This document shows, in pieces, positions 26,378-34,827 of a stretch of 64,000 nt of DNA. The notes under the pieces are model-generated. The model searched no databases. It had not been told where the DNA came from and saw nothing but the letters and a program-made list of their open reading frames with translations. Source of the DNA: Anaeroplasmataceae bacterium. Lineage in GTDB: Bacteria; Bacillota_I; Bacilli_A; Acholeplasmatales; JAEDCM01. Every line of letters begins with the position of its first letter. The stretch's first letter is position 1. A program made the translations under genes and the position numbers. The DNA is taken from positions 1 through 64,000 of the forward strand of contig JAEDCM010000003.1 in NCBI GenBank assembly GCA_016294165.1, written 5' to 3'.

Positions 26378-27307
26378 ATGGTTGTAACAATTAAGGATTT
26401 ACACAAGACCTATAAAGGTGGAAACAAGGCCCTTAACGGCTTATCTTTAGAGGTTAGAGAAGGAGAAATTTTTGGGCTTCTTGGCCCAAATGGTAGTGGT
26501 AAGACGACCGCAATCAATTGTTTATTGTCATTATTAAAATATGATAGTGGAGAAATTAAAGTTTTTGATACAGAAATCTCTCCTGACAATTATGAAATTA
26601 AGAAGAACATTGGTGTTGTTTTTCAAAATGTGGCGGTTTTTGATGAATTAACGGTATATGAAAATATTGATTATTTTTGTGGATTATACATCAAGGATAA
26701 ACAATTAAGAAAACAATATGTTGCGGAGGCTATTAGTTTCACATCACTTGAGGGTTATGAAAAATTTCGACCTAAAAAGCTATCTGGTGGTTTATTAAGA
26801 CGCTTAAACATTGCTTGTGGTATTGCTCATAAGCCAAAGCTGATTATTCTTGATGAGCCAACAGTTGCGGTTGATCCACAATCAAGAAATAGCATTTTAG
26901 AAAAAATTGTTGAATTAAAGAATCAAGGATCAACTATTATATACACCTCACATTATATGGAAGAGGTTGAACAAATTTGTGATTATATCACGATTATTGA
27001 TAAAGGAAATGTCATTGCTCATGGCACAAAGGAAAAGTTGAAATCAATGATTGATTTAGAGGAAACAATTGGTGTTGAAATCAATGATATTAAGCCTGAA
27101 TACTTAGAATTATTTAAAGATTTCCTTCATGCCGAAATTGTGGATAAAAAGGTAATCAAAATAAAATGCAATAATACTGATCATAATATTGTATCAGTTC
27201 TTAAGATTCTTCAAGATAATAATATTAGCTATGGAAGAATTTATTCAGAACGCCCAACATTAAACGATGTCTTCCTAGAGTTAACTGGAAAGGAACTTCG
27301 TGATTAA
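26378..27307 (+). CDS. ABC-2 exporter ATP-binding protein
   Basis: 309 residues: an ABC ATPase (1-220) of the drug/antibiotic/Na+ exporter type with Walker A GPNGSGKTT, signature LSGGLLRRLNIACG and Walker B LIILDEPTVAVDPQSR, followed by the C-terminal extension common in NatA/CcmA-like subunits (TLNDVFLELTGKELRD end). It powers the two permeases after it. It follows the GH28 gene by 2 bases but is functionally distinct. The start has GAGGTG about 10 bases upstream. Confidence 0.93.
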   Translation: MVVTIKDLHKTYKGGNKALNGLSLEVREGEIFGLLGPNGSGKTTAINCLLSLLKYDSGEIKVFDTEISPDNYEIKKNIGVVFQNVAVFDELTVYENIDYFCGLYIKDKQLRKQYVAEAISFTSLEGYEKFRPKKLSGGLLRRLNIACGIAHKPKLIILDEPTVAVDPQSRNSILEKIVELKNQGSTIIYTSHYMEEVEQICDYITIIDKGNVIAHGTKEKLKSMIDLEETIGVEINDIKPEYLELFKDFLHAEIVDKKVIKIKCNNTDHNIVSVLKILQDNNISYGRIYSERPTLNDVFLELTGKELRD

Positions 27308-28407
27308 TGAATGTTTATTTAAACCGTTTGAAATGTATTTTAAGAAATAAAGCAACAGTATTTTGGACATTAATTTTTCCAATAATTATGGCTTTGTTAT
27401 TTAAAATGGCATTTGGTGATGTATTCACAACTAGTGATTTTAAAACAATTAATGTTGGGGTTATTAATTCAAGCAGTGTTAATACTGATTTGATTACATA
27501 TTTAGAATCAGAAACGTTTGGAGAAAAAAAAGCTTTTAAGATTACATATTATGATGAAGAGAGTGAGGATATCCTTTCAAAAGAAGAAGGATATTTAAGA
27601 TTTGGCACTGAGATTGATTTAGTTATTAAAGAATCAGGTATCAATCAAAATATTATCAAATCATATGTAGATGGATATCTACAAACAACCGATCTAGTTT
27701 ATAATGTTATATCGATTACCGGTAATATTGGTGTTTTAGATGAATTATCAAATTATGATCGCTATGTTTTAAATAGAACAAAGGATATTGATTTGATTAT
27801 GAATTACTTTTACACTCTAATTGCTATGAGTGTAATGTTTGGTTGTACCTTCTCATTAGAGGATTTACATGCTAGTGAGGCAAATATGTCAGATGTTGGA
27901 AAGCGTGTTAATATAGCGCCTACTCACAAGTTAAAACTATTAGTTTCTAACCTATGTGCATCATTCACGATAATATTTAGTGAAATACTTATTTATTTAT
28001 TGTTCTTAAGATTTGCATTAAATGTTGATTTTGGAAACAATGCTTTAATAATTTTAGGAGTTGTAGTTATTGGATGCCTTAATAGTCTATTATTTGGACT
28101 ATTTGTAGGTGTATTAATAAAGGGAAGTGAAGCATTTAAAAATGGTATTGTAACGGGTATTGTTTTATTTATGTGTTTCCTATCAGGTATGATGATGGCC
28201 ACAATTAAATTTACCATTTATGAGAATGCTAAATTCCTGCATTATTTAAATCCATGTAGCTTAATTACTGATAGTTTATATATGATTTATATTGATCAAA
28301 TTGATGAAAGATTTGTTGGAAATATAATTGCTTTAGGAGGATTGTCAATAATCTTCTTGGTGGTAAGTTACATTAAATTAAGGGGGCGTAGATATGAGTC
28401 TGTATAA
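27307..28407 (+). CDS. ABC-2 type permease
   Basis: 366 residues. Layout of the ABC-2 family: one N-terminal membrane helix (about 18-38), a large extracytoplasmic loop (40-165), then five helices in the C-terminal half. TAATG overlap with the ATPase gene. Probably forms a heterodimeric channel with the next gene. Substrate unknown. Confidence 0.88.
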   Translation: MNVYLNRLKCILRNKATVFWTLIFPIIMALLFKMAFGDVFTTSDFKTINVGVINSSSVNTDLITYLESETFGEKKAFKITYYDEESEDILSKEEGYLRFGTEIDLVIKESGINQNIIKSYVDGYLQTTDLVYNVISITGNIGVLDELSNYDRYVLNRTKDIDLIMNYFYTLIAMSVMFGCTFSLEDLHASEANMSDVGKRVNIAPTHKLKLLVSNLCASFTIIFSEILIYLLFLRFALNVDFGNNALIILGVVVIGCLNSLLFGLFVGVLIKGSEAFKNGIVTGIVLFMCFLSGMMMATIKFTIYENAKFLHYLNPCSLITDSLYMIYIDQIDERFVGNIIALGGLSIIFLVVSYIKLRGRRYESV

Positions 28408-29503
28408 AGCCTTTTTAAAAATATTAAAGTGTAATCTATTAGTAATTGTAATATACGTTGCTATTTTTTGTGCGATTGCTGTTTTAGCTTCAGGAGATAA
28501 TAATAGTGGATATTCAGAGGTTTCTGTTGATGTGGCAGTTGTTGATTATGATAATTCTCTAGCATCAAAGGAAATTGTTAAGTTTTTAGATGAAAAAGCT
28601 AATATCAAGGATATTGAAAATATTGATGATGCCTTATATTTAGGAGGTATTAGAGTTTATATTGAAATACCTGAGGGCTTTGGTGAAAAGTTGTTTACGG
28701 AAGATAGAATAAATGTTTTATATGAAATAAGCGCTGCATCAACAAACGGAATGTATTTAGTTGAAAAGCTTAATGATTATATTAATAAGCTCGTGATAGC
28801 GCATAATGGTGGAGTTAGTGAGGATCAAGTTTTTGATGTTGTAAATGCATCATTAGAGAACGAAGCTAAGCCGGTAGTCATCGCCAAGGATAGTAGCCTA
28901 TTAAGTGATGCAAAATATTATATGAATTATTTATCATATATCCTTACCGCAGTTATTACTACAATCATTTCAACAGTAATGCTTTCTTTTGGATCTAAGG
29001 ATGTCAGAAGAAGAAATGATATATCGCCAGTAAATATCTCAAAATTTAATTTAATTTTATTTGGTTTAAACCTATTATTTAGTTTTGTATTATTAGGTAT
29101 AATGTTGATGGTATGCGGTTTTATGTATAATTGGGTAGTGTTTAAGGGCACAGGATTATTGTTTATATTAAATAGTGTTATCTATGTTGCGTTCATTGTT
29201 AGTGTTGGATATTTAATTGGTATTGCTTGCAAGAAAAAACAAGTTTCATCTGCCGTTATAAACATTGTTTCATTAGCACCATCATTTCTATGTGGAGTAT
29301 TCGTCCCACAAGAGCTTTTAAATATTCCGATTAGTAAAGCATTAGCTCCATATTATTATGTAAGAGCTAATGAATTGATTTACAAGACTGGTGAAGTTAA
29401 TCAGGATGTTATTAATTGTTTTATTTTCCAAATTGTATCGACAATAGTTGTTCTTGGAGTTTGTTTGATTATTGTTAGGAAGAATCGAAAAAGCGAAAAC
29501 TAA
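28394..29503 (+). CDS. ABC-2 type permease
   Basis: 369 residues with the same topology as its neighbour: N-terminal helix (15-33), extracytoplasmic loop (VDVAVVDYDNSLASKEIV onwards) and a C-terminal five-helix domain ending in a basic tail. It overlaps the previous permease by 14 bases. ATPase plus two dissimilar permeases is the usual composition of ABC-2 exporters of peptides, lipids or drugs; no biosynthetic or immunity genes are next to it to narrow the cargo. Confidence 0.88.
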   Translation: MSLYKAFLKILKCNLLVIVIYVAIFCAIAVLASGDNNSGYSEVSVDVAVVDYDNSLASKEIVKFLDEKANIKDIENIDDALYLGGIRVYIEIPEGFGEKLFTEDRINVLYEISAASTNGMYLVEKLNDYINKLVIAHNGGVSEDQVFDVVNASLENEAKPVVIAKDSSLLSDAKYYMNYLSYILTAVITTIISTVMLSFGSKDVRRRNDISPVNISKFNLILFGLNLLFSFVLLGIMLMVCGFMYNWVVFKGTGLLFILNSVIYVAFIVSVGYLIGIACKKKQVSSAVINIVSLAPSFLCGVFVPQELLNIPISKALAPYYYVRANELIYKTGEVNQDVINCFIFQIVSTIVVLGVCLIIVRKNRKSEN

Positions 29504-29646
29504 TTAAAAAAATTCTCTTATTTTTGACCTTAATATTGAAGGAATAGATGTATTTATAAGGTTTATAGCTGAATAAAAAAGAGGAATATAAACTAGTACC
29601 ATTAGATTAATTACTTTAAATCTAAGATATTAGGAATATTCCTTTT

Positions 29647-32295
29647 TTATTTTGTAAAAATATTTTGTATATTTTTAAATACCATTTTTGCTTCAGATGC
29701 GATTGATTCATCATCACTTTCTAGTAATGTTAATTTTAGTTTAGTTTCTCCGTTTTCATAAGATATATAAATCGAAGAATTCCTATAAATATATAAAGAG
29801 GCTTCTCTTGTGAAACCAACTTGTTGTAAAAAAATTACTAAACCTTCTGTGGTTCCATATTCTACGTATTCATACCAATCATTTTTAAGATGTTCAATTT
29901 TTTTTATTTTTTTGTATTGGCTTGAGAATTTGTGAAAATAATTAGAAAACTTAAAGAGAATAATACGCTCAATTTCTTTTAAAGTATCATTGATGAGTTT
30001 ATTACGATGAAGTTTGGAATCATTATATGGTACATCTTTATACCATGGAAATGGTTCAATTTCTTTTTCTTCTTTAGTTTTGGCAAATCTTAGTGTCATT
30101 TCATTTTTAGGGTTACTGTAGTAAGAGATTGAATCGTTTATTATTTCATTTATTGTCAATCCATATAGCCATTTATTTAGTGCAACCGCATGTCTCTTAA
30201 TTATAGGATGTTCTCCATAATAATTAATATTACCAGCTAATGATTTATCATATTTATCCCAATTAAAAATATAACATAATTGTTCTAAAAAATTTACTAT
30301 ATCGTCATATCTTGTATCTGAATGTAGAGATGGATATTCTAAACCTTTTTCTATAGCGTTATTAAGTCTAATAACTTGATCTAAAGATGTGTTTATATCA
30401 TCATCAATATGTTCTTTAAATGATGAAAATTGCTCATTAATTTCATTTCTAACATTACCTTGAAGATAAGTACTAAACTCATTAGTAATCAAGGTATCTT
30501 TATTATCTATAATATCTTTTAATAAAATTAACGTGTATCTTCTGACTATATCAAATTCTCCAGTTGGTATAAAATCTGGTCTATCAAAATTAACAATTCC
30601 TTCTTTTAATTTTTCAACAATAAAACACTTATATTCATCTTTTAAAGAAGAAGTAACAGATAGTTTTTGTTTTGCTATTTTTTTCTGAATTAGATCTTGG
30701 AAAGTATTTATTTGAGAAGAATCATTTATAACTGCAAATACATTGCCATATAGATTGTACTTAATTCTTCCAACTCTACCTATTAAATTTTTAAATTCAA
30801 CAGATGTAAAGTTTTTTTTCCCATTTTCATAACTTAATATAAATAAATTATCAGCTGGAAGATTAATTCCTTCAATTAATGTACTAGTACAAAATAATGT
30901 ATGGATAATATTATTTATATATAACTTTTCTATTTTCAATCTAACAGAAGTACTTAAATTACCTATGTGATAAGCTACACCTTTTTTTACTAAATCAGCC
31001 AAATAAATAGATTGATGAATTTCTTTTTTTATATATTCAGATAACTCTATTAGTTCCTTGTATCCACGTTCATTTGGATTAATGTAATCCAAGTTTTTAG
31101 AGAATTCTAAAGCTAAATCTTGAACATCAGAAATTTTATTAGCATAAATAAGATTTTGGATATTATTATTTGAAAATATTGTTGATTTGATTAGTTGAAA
31201 ATAATCAATTTCCTCATTTAAAGTTATTAAATCAACAAAATTATTTGTGTATTGGTTGTAAAAACTAATAGTATTATTTGTTTTATTGATAATATATTGT
31301 ACTTGATTAACCGGTGAATAAACAGTGTGAATATTGTTACTGATATATTCTGATTTTAGGTTTTTATTAGATATTAAATTAAGATATATTTCAGGATTTG
31401 GTATATTTGGTGAAGCAAAATAAATATGAGCATCAGGATTTAAATCTAATGACATATTTATTACTTTATAGTAAAATGAACTTCTAATGTCTGTATCGGA
31501 AATTTTATGAGCTTCATCTATAAATAAATCATGAATAATTGAAGATTTTTGCATCAATAAATATAATAATCTTTCTGGGGTTAAAATAAATACATAATTA
31601 CTTTTTTCATTTACTATTGGAGTGCTAGCTGAAGTAATCACTTTATAGTTATACTCGTGCAAGTAATCTCCAAAATCATCAATTGCAGTCCTATATATAT
31701 CATTAATTAATGATTTACTTGGGACTATAATTGCATAGTTCTTTTTAATACCCTTTAGGATTTCATTTTTTATTTTAACAAGCATAATAAATGTTTTACC
31801 TAAGGAAGTTTTTCCAGAATAACTAAAGTATTTATGATTTAATGAATCATAAATTTGTTTTTGATTTATGAAGAAATACTTATTATTTTCATTAGGTATT
31901 TTTAATACTTCTTTTTGCAATTCATCAAAAATTTTATCTTTTAAATTTAAGTGTTTATAGTCCGGAAGTTTGTTAGCTATTCCTTGATAATTGCCTAAGT
32001 TAGATAAAATATTTCCAACAATATTTCTAACATCTTTATTGTCAAAATACTGATTTAGGGTTAATATTGCAATTTCTTGTCCCCATTGGCGATATAAGTC
32101 TTCATTTTTCACATATGAAGCTTTTGATAGAATATCAGCAAATTGCAATGCATGTAATGGATTATATTGTTCATGTTCATTTTGTAATTTTAAAGTGTCG
32201 ATTAAATTATTATAAATTATTCTTTCATATATAGTAATTAGATAATCGTTTTTTTCTAAATTATCATATAAAGTTTCTCTGATACTTTTTGCCAT
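29647..32295 (-). CDS. Hachiman-like SF2 helicase (HamB-like)
   Basis: 882-residue superfamily 2 helicase, numbered below from TTG 32310 (five residues earlier). It has a Q-motif-like FFINQKQIYDSL (146-157), Walker A SGKTSLGKT (165-173), IVPSKS, TPERLLYLL, the DEAH box FIDEAHKIS (263-271), FASPN, then a C-terminal RecA domain with FCTSTLIEGINLPADN and NLIGRVGR, and about 330 further residues. Of the defence families I know, HamB fits best, because the gene before it encodes a HamA-like (DUF1837-type) protein and the two are 4 bases apart. HamAB senses damaged or phage DNA and degrades it. ATG 32295 has GGAG 9 bases upstream; TTG 32310 is an alternative. Confidence 0.72.
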   Translation of the reverse strand: MAKSIRETLYDNLEKNDYLITIYERIIYNNLIDTLKLQNEHEQYNPLHALQFADILSKASYVKNEDLYRQWGQEIAILTLNQYFDNKDVRNIVGNILSNLGNYQGIANKLPDYKHLNLKDKIFDELQKEVLKIPNENNKYFFINQKQIYDSLNHKYFSYSGKTSLGKTFIMLVKIKNEILKGIKKNYAIIVPSKSLINDIYRTAIDDFGDYLHEYNYKVITSASTPIVNEKSNYVFILTPERLLYLLMQKSSIIHDLFIDEAHKISDTDIRSSFYYKVINMSLDLNPDAHIYFASPNIPNPEIYLNLISNKNLKSEYISNNIHTVYSPVNQVQYIINKTNNTISFYNQYTNNFVDLITLNEEIDYFQLIKSTIFSNNNIQNLIYANKISDVQDLALEFSKNLDYINPNERGYKELIELSEYIKKEIHQSIYLADLVKKGVAYHIGNLSTSVRLKIEKLYINNIIHTLFCTSTLIEGINLPADNLFILSYENGKKNFTSVEFKNLIGRVGRIKYNLYGNVFAVINDSSQINTFQDLIQKKIAKQKLSVTSSLKDEYKCFIVEKLKEGIVNFDRPDFIPTGEFDIVRRYTLILLKDIIDNKDTLITNEFSTYLQGNVRNEINEQFSSFKEHIDDDINTSLDQVIRLNNAIEKGLEYPSLHSDTRYDDIVNFLEQLCYIFNWDKYDKSLAGNINYYGEHPIIKRHAVALNKWLYGLTINEIINDSISYYSNPKNEMTLRFAKTKEEKEIEPFPWYKDVPYNDSKLHRNKLINDTLKEIERIILFKFSNYFHKFSSQYKKIKKIEHLKNDWYEYVEYGTTEGLVIFLQQVGFTREASLYIYRNSSIYISYENGETKLKLTLLESDDESIASEAKMVFKNIQNIFTK

Positions 32296-32299
32296 ATTT

Positions 32300-33595
32300 T
32301 TATTCTCCAAACATTAGTTTTGTATACAACTCAGAAGTAGTATCATCAATGCTATTTAATGGTAGAAGATAAATATAAAAAGAATAATTATTTAAATTCA
32401 AATCAATAATTTTTTTCTCAATACATTCTTTTGCAACTTTAAAATCATGTTCATATTGTTCTTTAAATTCTTTCATAATATTAGGTTTAGAAATATCTAA
32501 TTTAAAAGTATATCCTATAAAAACTCCAAATGCATTTGGCCCTCTTAATGGACGATCAGTTAAATCTTCTGGTTTAGGTAAAAAAATACTTTTAATATCA
32601 ACACCTTCAGGAAGGGTATAATCTAAACATTCTTCAGATAATAAATTTATTTCTTTATGAGAATTATTTTTTATTTTTATCACTTTCTCAAATGCTCTAT
32701 CTATTGCCTCTTTTATATTATTTAGTGCACAGGAGGATCCAAAAACTATATCAAATTGAGGCTCACTATTGATGATTGGTAATCTGTGTATATGAATTCC
32801 ATCTGAATATGAATGGACATTAATATCATCTAGTTGTATTTTACTCATTATTTTAGGAGCATTTAATGAAGCTTCTAAAAAAATATACAATAGCATCTCA
32901 CTTAATTGTTTTGCTTTATCACCAATTGACATTCTTTTTAATACTTTTTGTAGTGATTCTATAGCAATTAAGTCATTTATTTTGTTGTTTTTAGCTTTAA
33001 TAGTAACATAATTTTTAATGTTATCATTTATTAATTTAAACATATCTTCTTGATTGAATTTAAATGCAGAAGAATCAAAATTTAGTATATATATAGATAT
33101 TTTTTGGTTTTTATTAGGTGCAAATGTGTATTGATTTTTCAGATAAAATGTTTTGTTGAATTCATCTTTTTTAACTGAGACATCTAGTATTTCTTTTTTC
33201 TTTGTAATTCTTTTTTGAGAAGCAATATTTCTTAGAACATTAGATAAATCAGCGGATAATTTATTTACTATATCATTAGTAGTTTTTTCCTTTCTTAATC
33301 CAAGCGCAGAGCCTAACTCTATTAATCTATTCTCATTAATATGTTCTGTTAAATAGATTTCAACCTTTTTATTATTAATATTTATTAGATTTTTAGCATC
33401 CGCAGCAGATAAAGGATTATTGTCAAAATATCTATTTAGAGTATTTTTATCCCATTGAAGAACAGGGATTGATGGGTCGTTCTTGTCTACAACATAATTA
33501 AAAAAATCTTTTATGAATTCTCCTTGCCCTAATTCTGGAATAAAATGATATAATAATAAAATTAAATTTTTAAATTCTTCTTGATGTTTAGTCAT
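32300..33595 (-). CDS. HamA-like (DUF1837-type) defence nuclease with N-terminal extension
   Basis: 431 residues (numbered from GTG 33604, three codons earlier). The C-terminal part (about 165-430) has a DUF1837/HamA-like pattern: KQLSEMLLYIFLEASLNAP (Glu236), MSKIQLDD, SDGIHIHRL (Asp268), then DIVFGSSCALNNIKEAIDRAF. In HamA nucleases the last segment normally has Glu-x-Lys after the Gly; here it is Ser-Ser-Cys, so the PD-(D/E)xK centre looks incomplete. The N-terminal 130 residues are an extra helical domain that resembles, from memory, adaptor-like domains fused to various Firmicutes defence effectors. HamA is usually about 250-300 residues. ATG 33595 follows GAAGGTGA. Assignment rests on pattern and on the helicase partner. 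Confidence 0.6.
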   Translation of the reverse strand: MTKHQEEFKNLILLLYHFIPELGQGEFIKDFFNYVVDKNDPSIPVLQWDKNTLNRYFDNNPLSAADAKNLININNKKVEIYLTEHINENRLIELGSALGLRKEKTTNDIVNKLSADLSNVLRNIASQKRITKKKEILDVSVKKDEFNKTFYLKNQYTFAPNKNQKISIYILNFDSSAFKFNQEDMFKLINDNIKNYVTIKAKNNKINDLIAIESLQKVLKRMSIGDKAKQLSEMLLYIFLEASLNAPKIMSKIQLDDINVHSYSDGIHIHRLPIINSEPQFDIVFGSSCALNNIKEAIDRAFEKVIKIKNNSHKEINLLSEECLDYTLPEGVDIKSIFLPKPEDLTDRPLRGPNAFGVFIGYTFKLDISKPNIMKEFKEQYEHDFKVAKECIEKKIIDLNLNNYSFYIYLLPLNSIDDTTSELYTKLMFGE

Positions 33596-33615
33596 TATAT
33601 TCACCTTCTTTTTAA

Positions 33616-33640
33616 CTTACTGTAGCTTACGAACACTTAC
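33616..33640. repeat. Three CTTAC repeats at 10-base spacing
   Basis: CTTAC starts at 33616, 33626 and 33636, one per helical turn on the same DNA face, between the HamA-like gene and its promoter. The outer two are part of the 7-mer ACTTACT. It could be an operator. Confidence 0.5.
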
Positions 33641-33727
33641 TAACGCTTTCAGTTGCATTTGTAGATTTATTGATTTATAAGTGTTATAATTTATTTGAAA
33701 AGGAAATTATTTTGTATATTTATTTAG

Positions 33728-33756
33728 ATTATACCAATTTTTTCTAAAATCCTCAA
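33728..33756 (-). promoter_or_regulatory. Promoter of the Hachiman-like operon
   Basis: On the minus strand TTGAGG (33756-33751), a 17-base spacer and TATAAT (33733-33728). This leaves a leader of about 125 bases before the start codon. Confidence 0.65.
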
Positions 33757-33802
33757 TTGGTCATTTATTTAAATAAAAGAATAATTATCTTTTTATAAAA
33801 AT

Positions 33803-33950
33803 TAGGCTTTGGTGGGCTAAAAAAACACCAGAATTTAATACTTGCAATATCCTTAGGAGAACCGCGCGGTGTAATGAACCGTTTGAGACGGGCGGAAAGA
33901 AAAACATATTAAATTATGTTAAGTCTTTCTGCTCGTCTTTTTGTTTTTTT
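33803..33950 (+). promoter_or_regulatory. Structured leader with strong terminator before the sigma-like gene
   Basis: This noncoding stretch is GC-richer than its surroundings. It has TGGTG/CACCA, CCGCGCGG and CCG/CGG pairings, then a long hairpin: 33886-33900 pairs over 15 bases (two G-U) with 33924-33938, with an inner AACATA/TATGTT stem, and a T-rich tail (33938-33950). Sensor-like structure plus terminator ahead of a regulator gene is attenuator or riboswitch architecture. It contains ACCGCG but lacks room for a T-box stem I. I do not recognise the class. The rest of the gap 33605-34006 holds the HamA promoter and repeats. Confidence 0.6.
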
Positions 33951-34006
33951 AAGGATGTGCAGGTACTTTCTAGGGATTTGCATTTATTAATTCGAAAGGA
34001 TTATAA

Positions 34007-34441
34007 ATGAAAAAAGACACAAAAATTGTTAAGCTACAAGTTTCTAGGAAGAACTATGAATTTATTGAAGTAAAAGATGATAATGAATTGAAATTAATTG
34101 AAGAACTGAATCGTGATTTTTATAGATTCGAAAAAAGTCAAGAAAGATTAAGAAGAAAATCTGTTTCTTGCGATAATCTTTTAGAAGATTATAAATATGA
34201 GATTCCATCTATTGAAAATGACCCATTTGAAAAAGTGGTAATTGTAAAAAGGAATAAAGCTTTGTATGATGCTATAAATTCTTTAGAAGAAATAGAAAAA
34301 AAGATTTTTATTTTAAGAGCAAGTGATGAAATGTCTTTTAATTCTATTGCTAATAGTGTTAATTTGTCAAAGACCGCTGTAATAAAAAAATATAATGCTA
34401 TTATTTTGAAACTTCATTATTTATTAAAAGATTATATGTAA
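34007..34441 (+). CDS. Sigma-70 region 4-like regulator
   Basis: 144 residues. The C-terminal 55 residues have sigma region 4 form: ALYDAINSLEEIEKKIFILR, then EMSFNSIANSVNLSKTAVIKKY as the helix-turn-helix. The N-terminal half (RKNYEFIEVKDDNELKLIEELNR and a basic RLRRKS) matches the general build of the small sigma-like proteins of Tn916-type conjugative elements and some prophages. It lacks region 2, so whether it acts as a sigma factor or as a DNA-binding regulator is open. It sits behind the structured leader and before the tail-like/Rhs genes, which it may control. Ribosome site GAAAGGA. Confidence 0.7.
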   Translation: MKKDTKIVKLQVSRKNYEFIEVKDDNELKLIEELNRDFYRFEKSQERLRRKSVSCDNLLEDYKYEIPSIENDPFEKVVIVKRNKALYDAINSLEEIEKKIFILRASDEMSFNSIANSVNLSKTAVIKKYNAIILKLHYLLKDYM

Positions 34442-34456
34442 TCTACTTCTATACAT

Positions 34457-34489
34457 AGGCAAATTTTGAGGATTATTTGCCTTTTTTTT
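34457..34489 (+). terminator. Terminator after sigma-like gene
   Basis: AGGCAAAT (34457-34464) pairs with ATTTGCCT (34475-34482), followed by a long T-run. Confidence 0.88.
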
Positions 34490-34518
34490 ATTCTTTGGTG
34501 TTCAAAATGCCATCTAAG

Positions 34519-34627
34519 TGTCCAGTACTATTGTAGGGATAAGCTTACACGTCCTTTGATAACTGTTATGGCGCCTAACATTTATCAAATTTGGACAATC
34601 CATAAGGAGGTGGTTCCTATGATTTAG
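34519..34627 (+). ncRNA. Candidate multi-stem structured RNA with Met-Ile mini-ORF
   Basis: An outer stem TGTCCA/TGGACA (34519-34524 with 34592-34597) encloses a GGA/TCC hairpin (34537-34539 with 34552-34554) and a longer hairpin TTTGATAA/TTATCAAA (34555-34562 with 34582-34589) that itself carries GTTA/TAAC. It is followed by a strong ribosome site (AAGGAGGTGG) and ATG ATT TAG, a two-codon ORF at 34619-34627. It lies between a terminator and the tail-like gene, so it is probably the 5' leader of the Rhs operon. No known RNA family recognised. Confidence 0.5.
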
Positions 34628-34694
34628 GTTGTGATCAAAAAGGTAGTAAATATTAAATATAGAGTACTAATTGGTAGTAAAAAAAAGAAAGAAA

Positions 34695-34776
34695 TAGTGC
34701 TACAAAAATGATCGAAATTTTAAAAAACTTGATATTGATTAGGGCTGCGTATGATTAATTATGCATTATAGCACTA
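34695..34776 (+). repeat. Inverted repeat with inner hairpin
   Basis: TAGTGCTA (34695-34702) is the exact complement of TAGCACTA (34769-34776), with an inner TGCGTAT/ATTATGCA hairpin. It precedes the tail-like gene by 52 bases. It may be a second leader structure or the remnant of a small element. Confidence 0.45.
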
Positions 34777-34827
34777 AGGTTAAGCTCTTACCAAAATAGA
34801 GTAAAAAAATTATAAGGAGAATAAAAA

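Noticed and set aside
33841..33900. T-box in front of the sigma-like gene
   Set aside because: ACCGCG and a terminator are present, but there is no stem I, specifier or AGAGAG element and too little upstream sequence.
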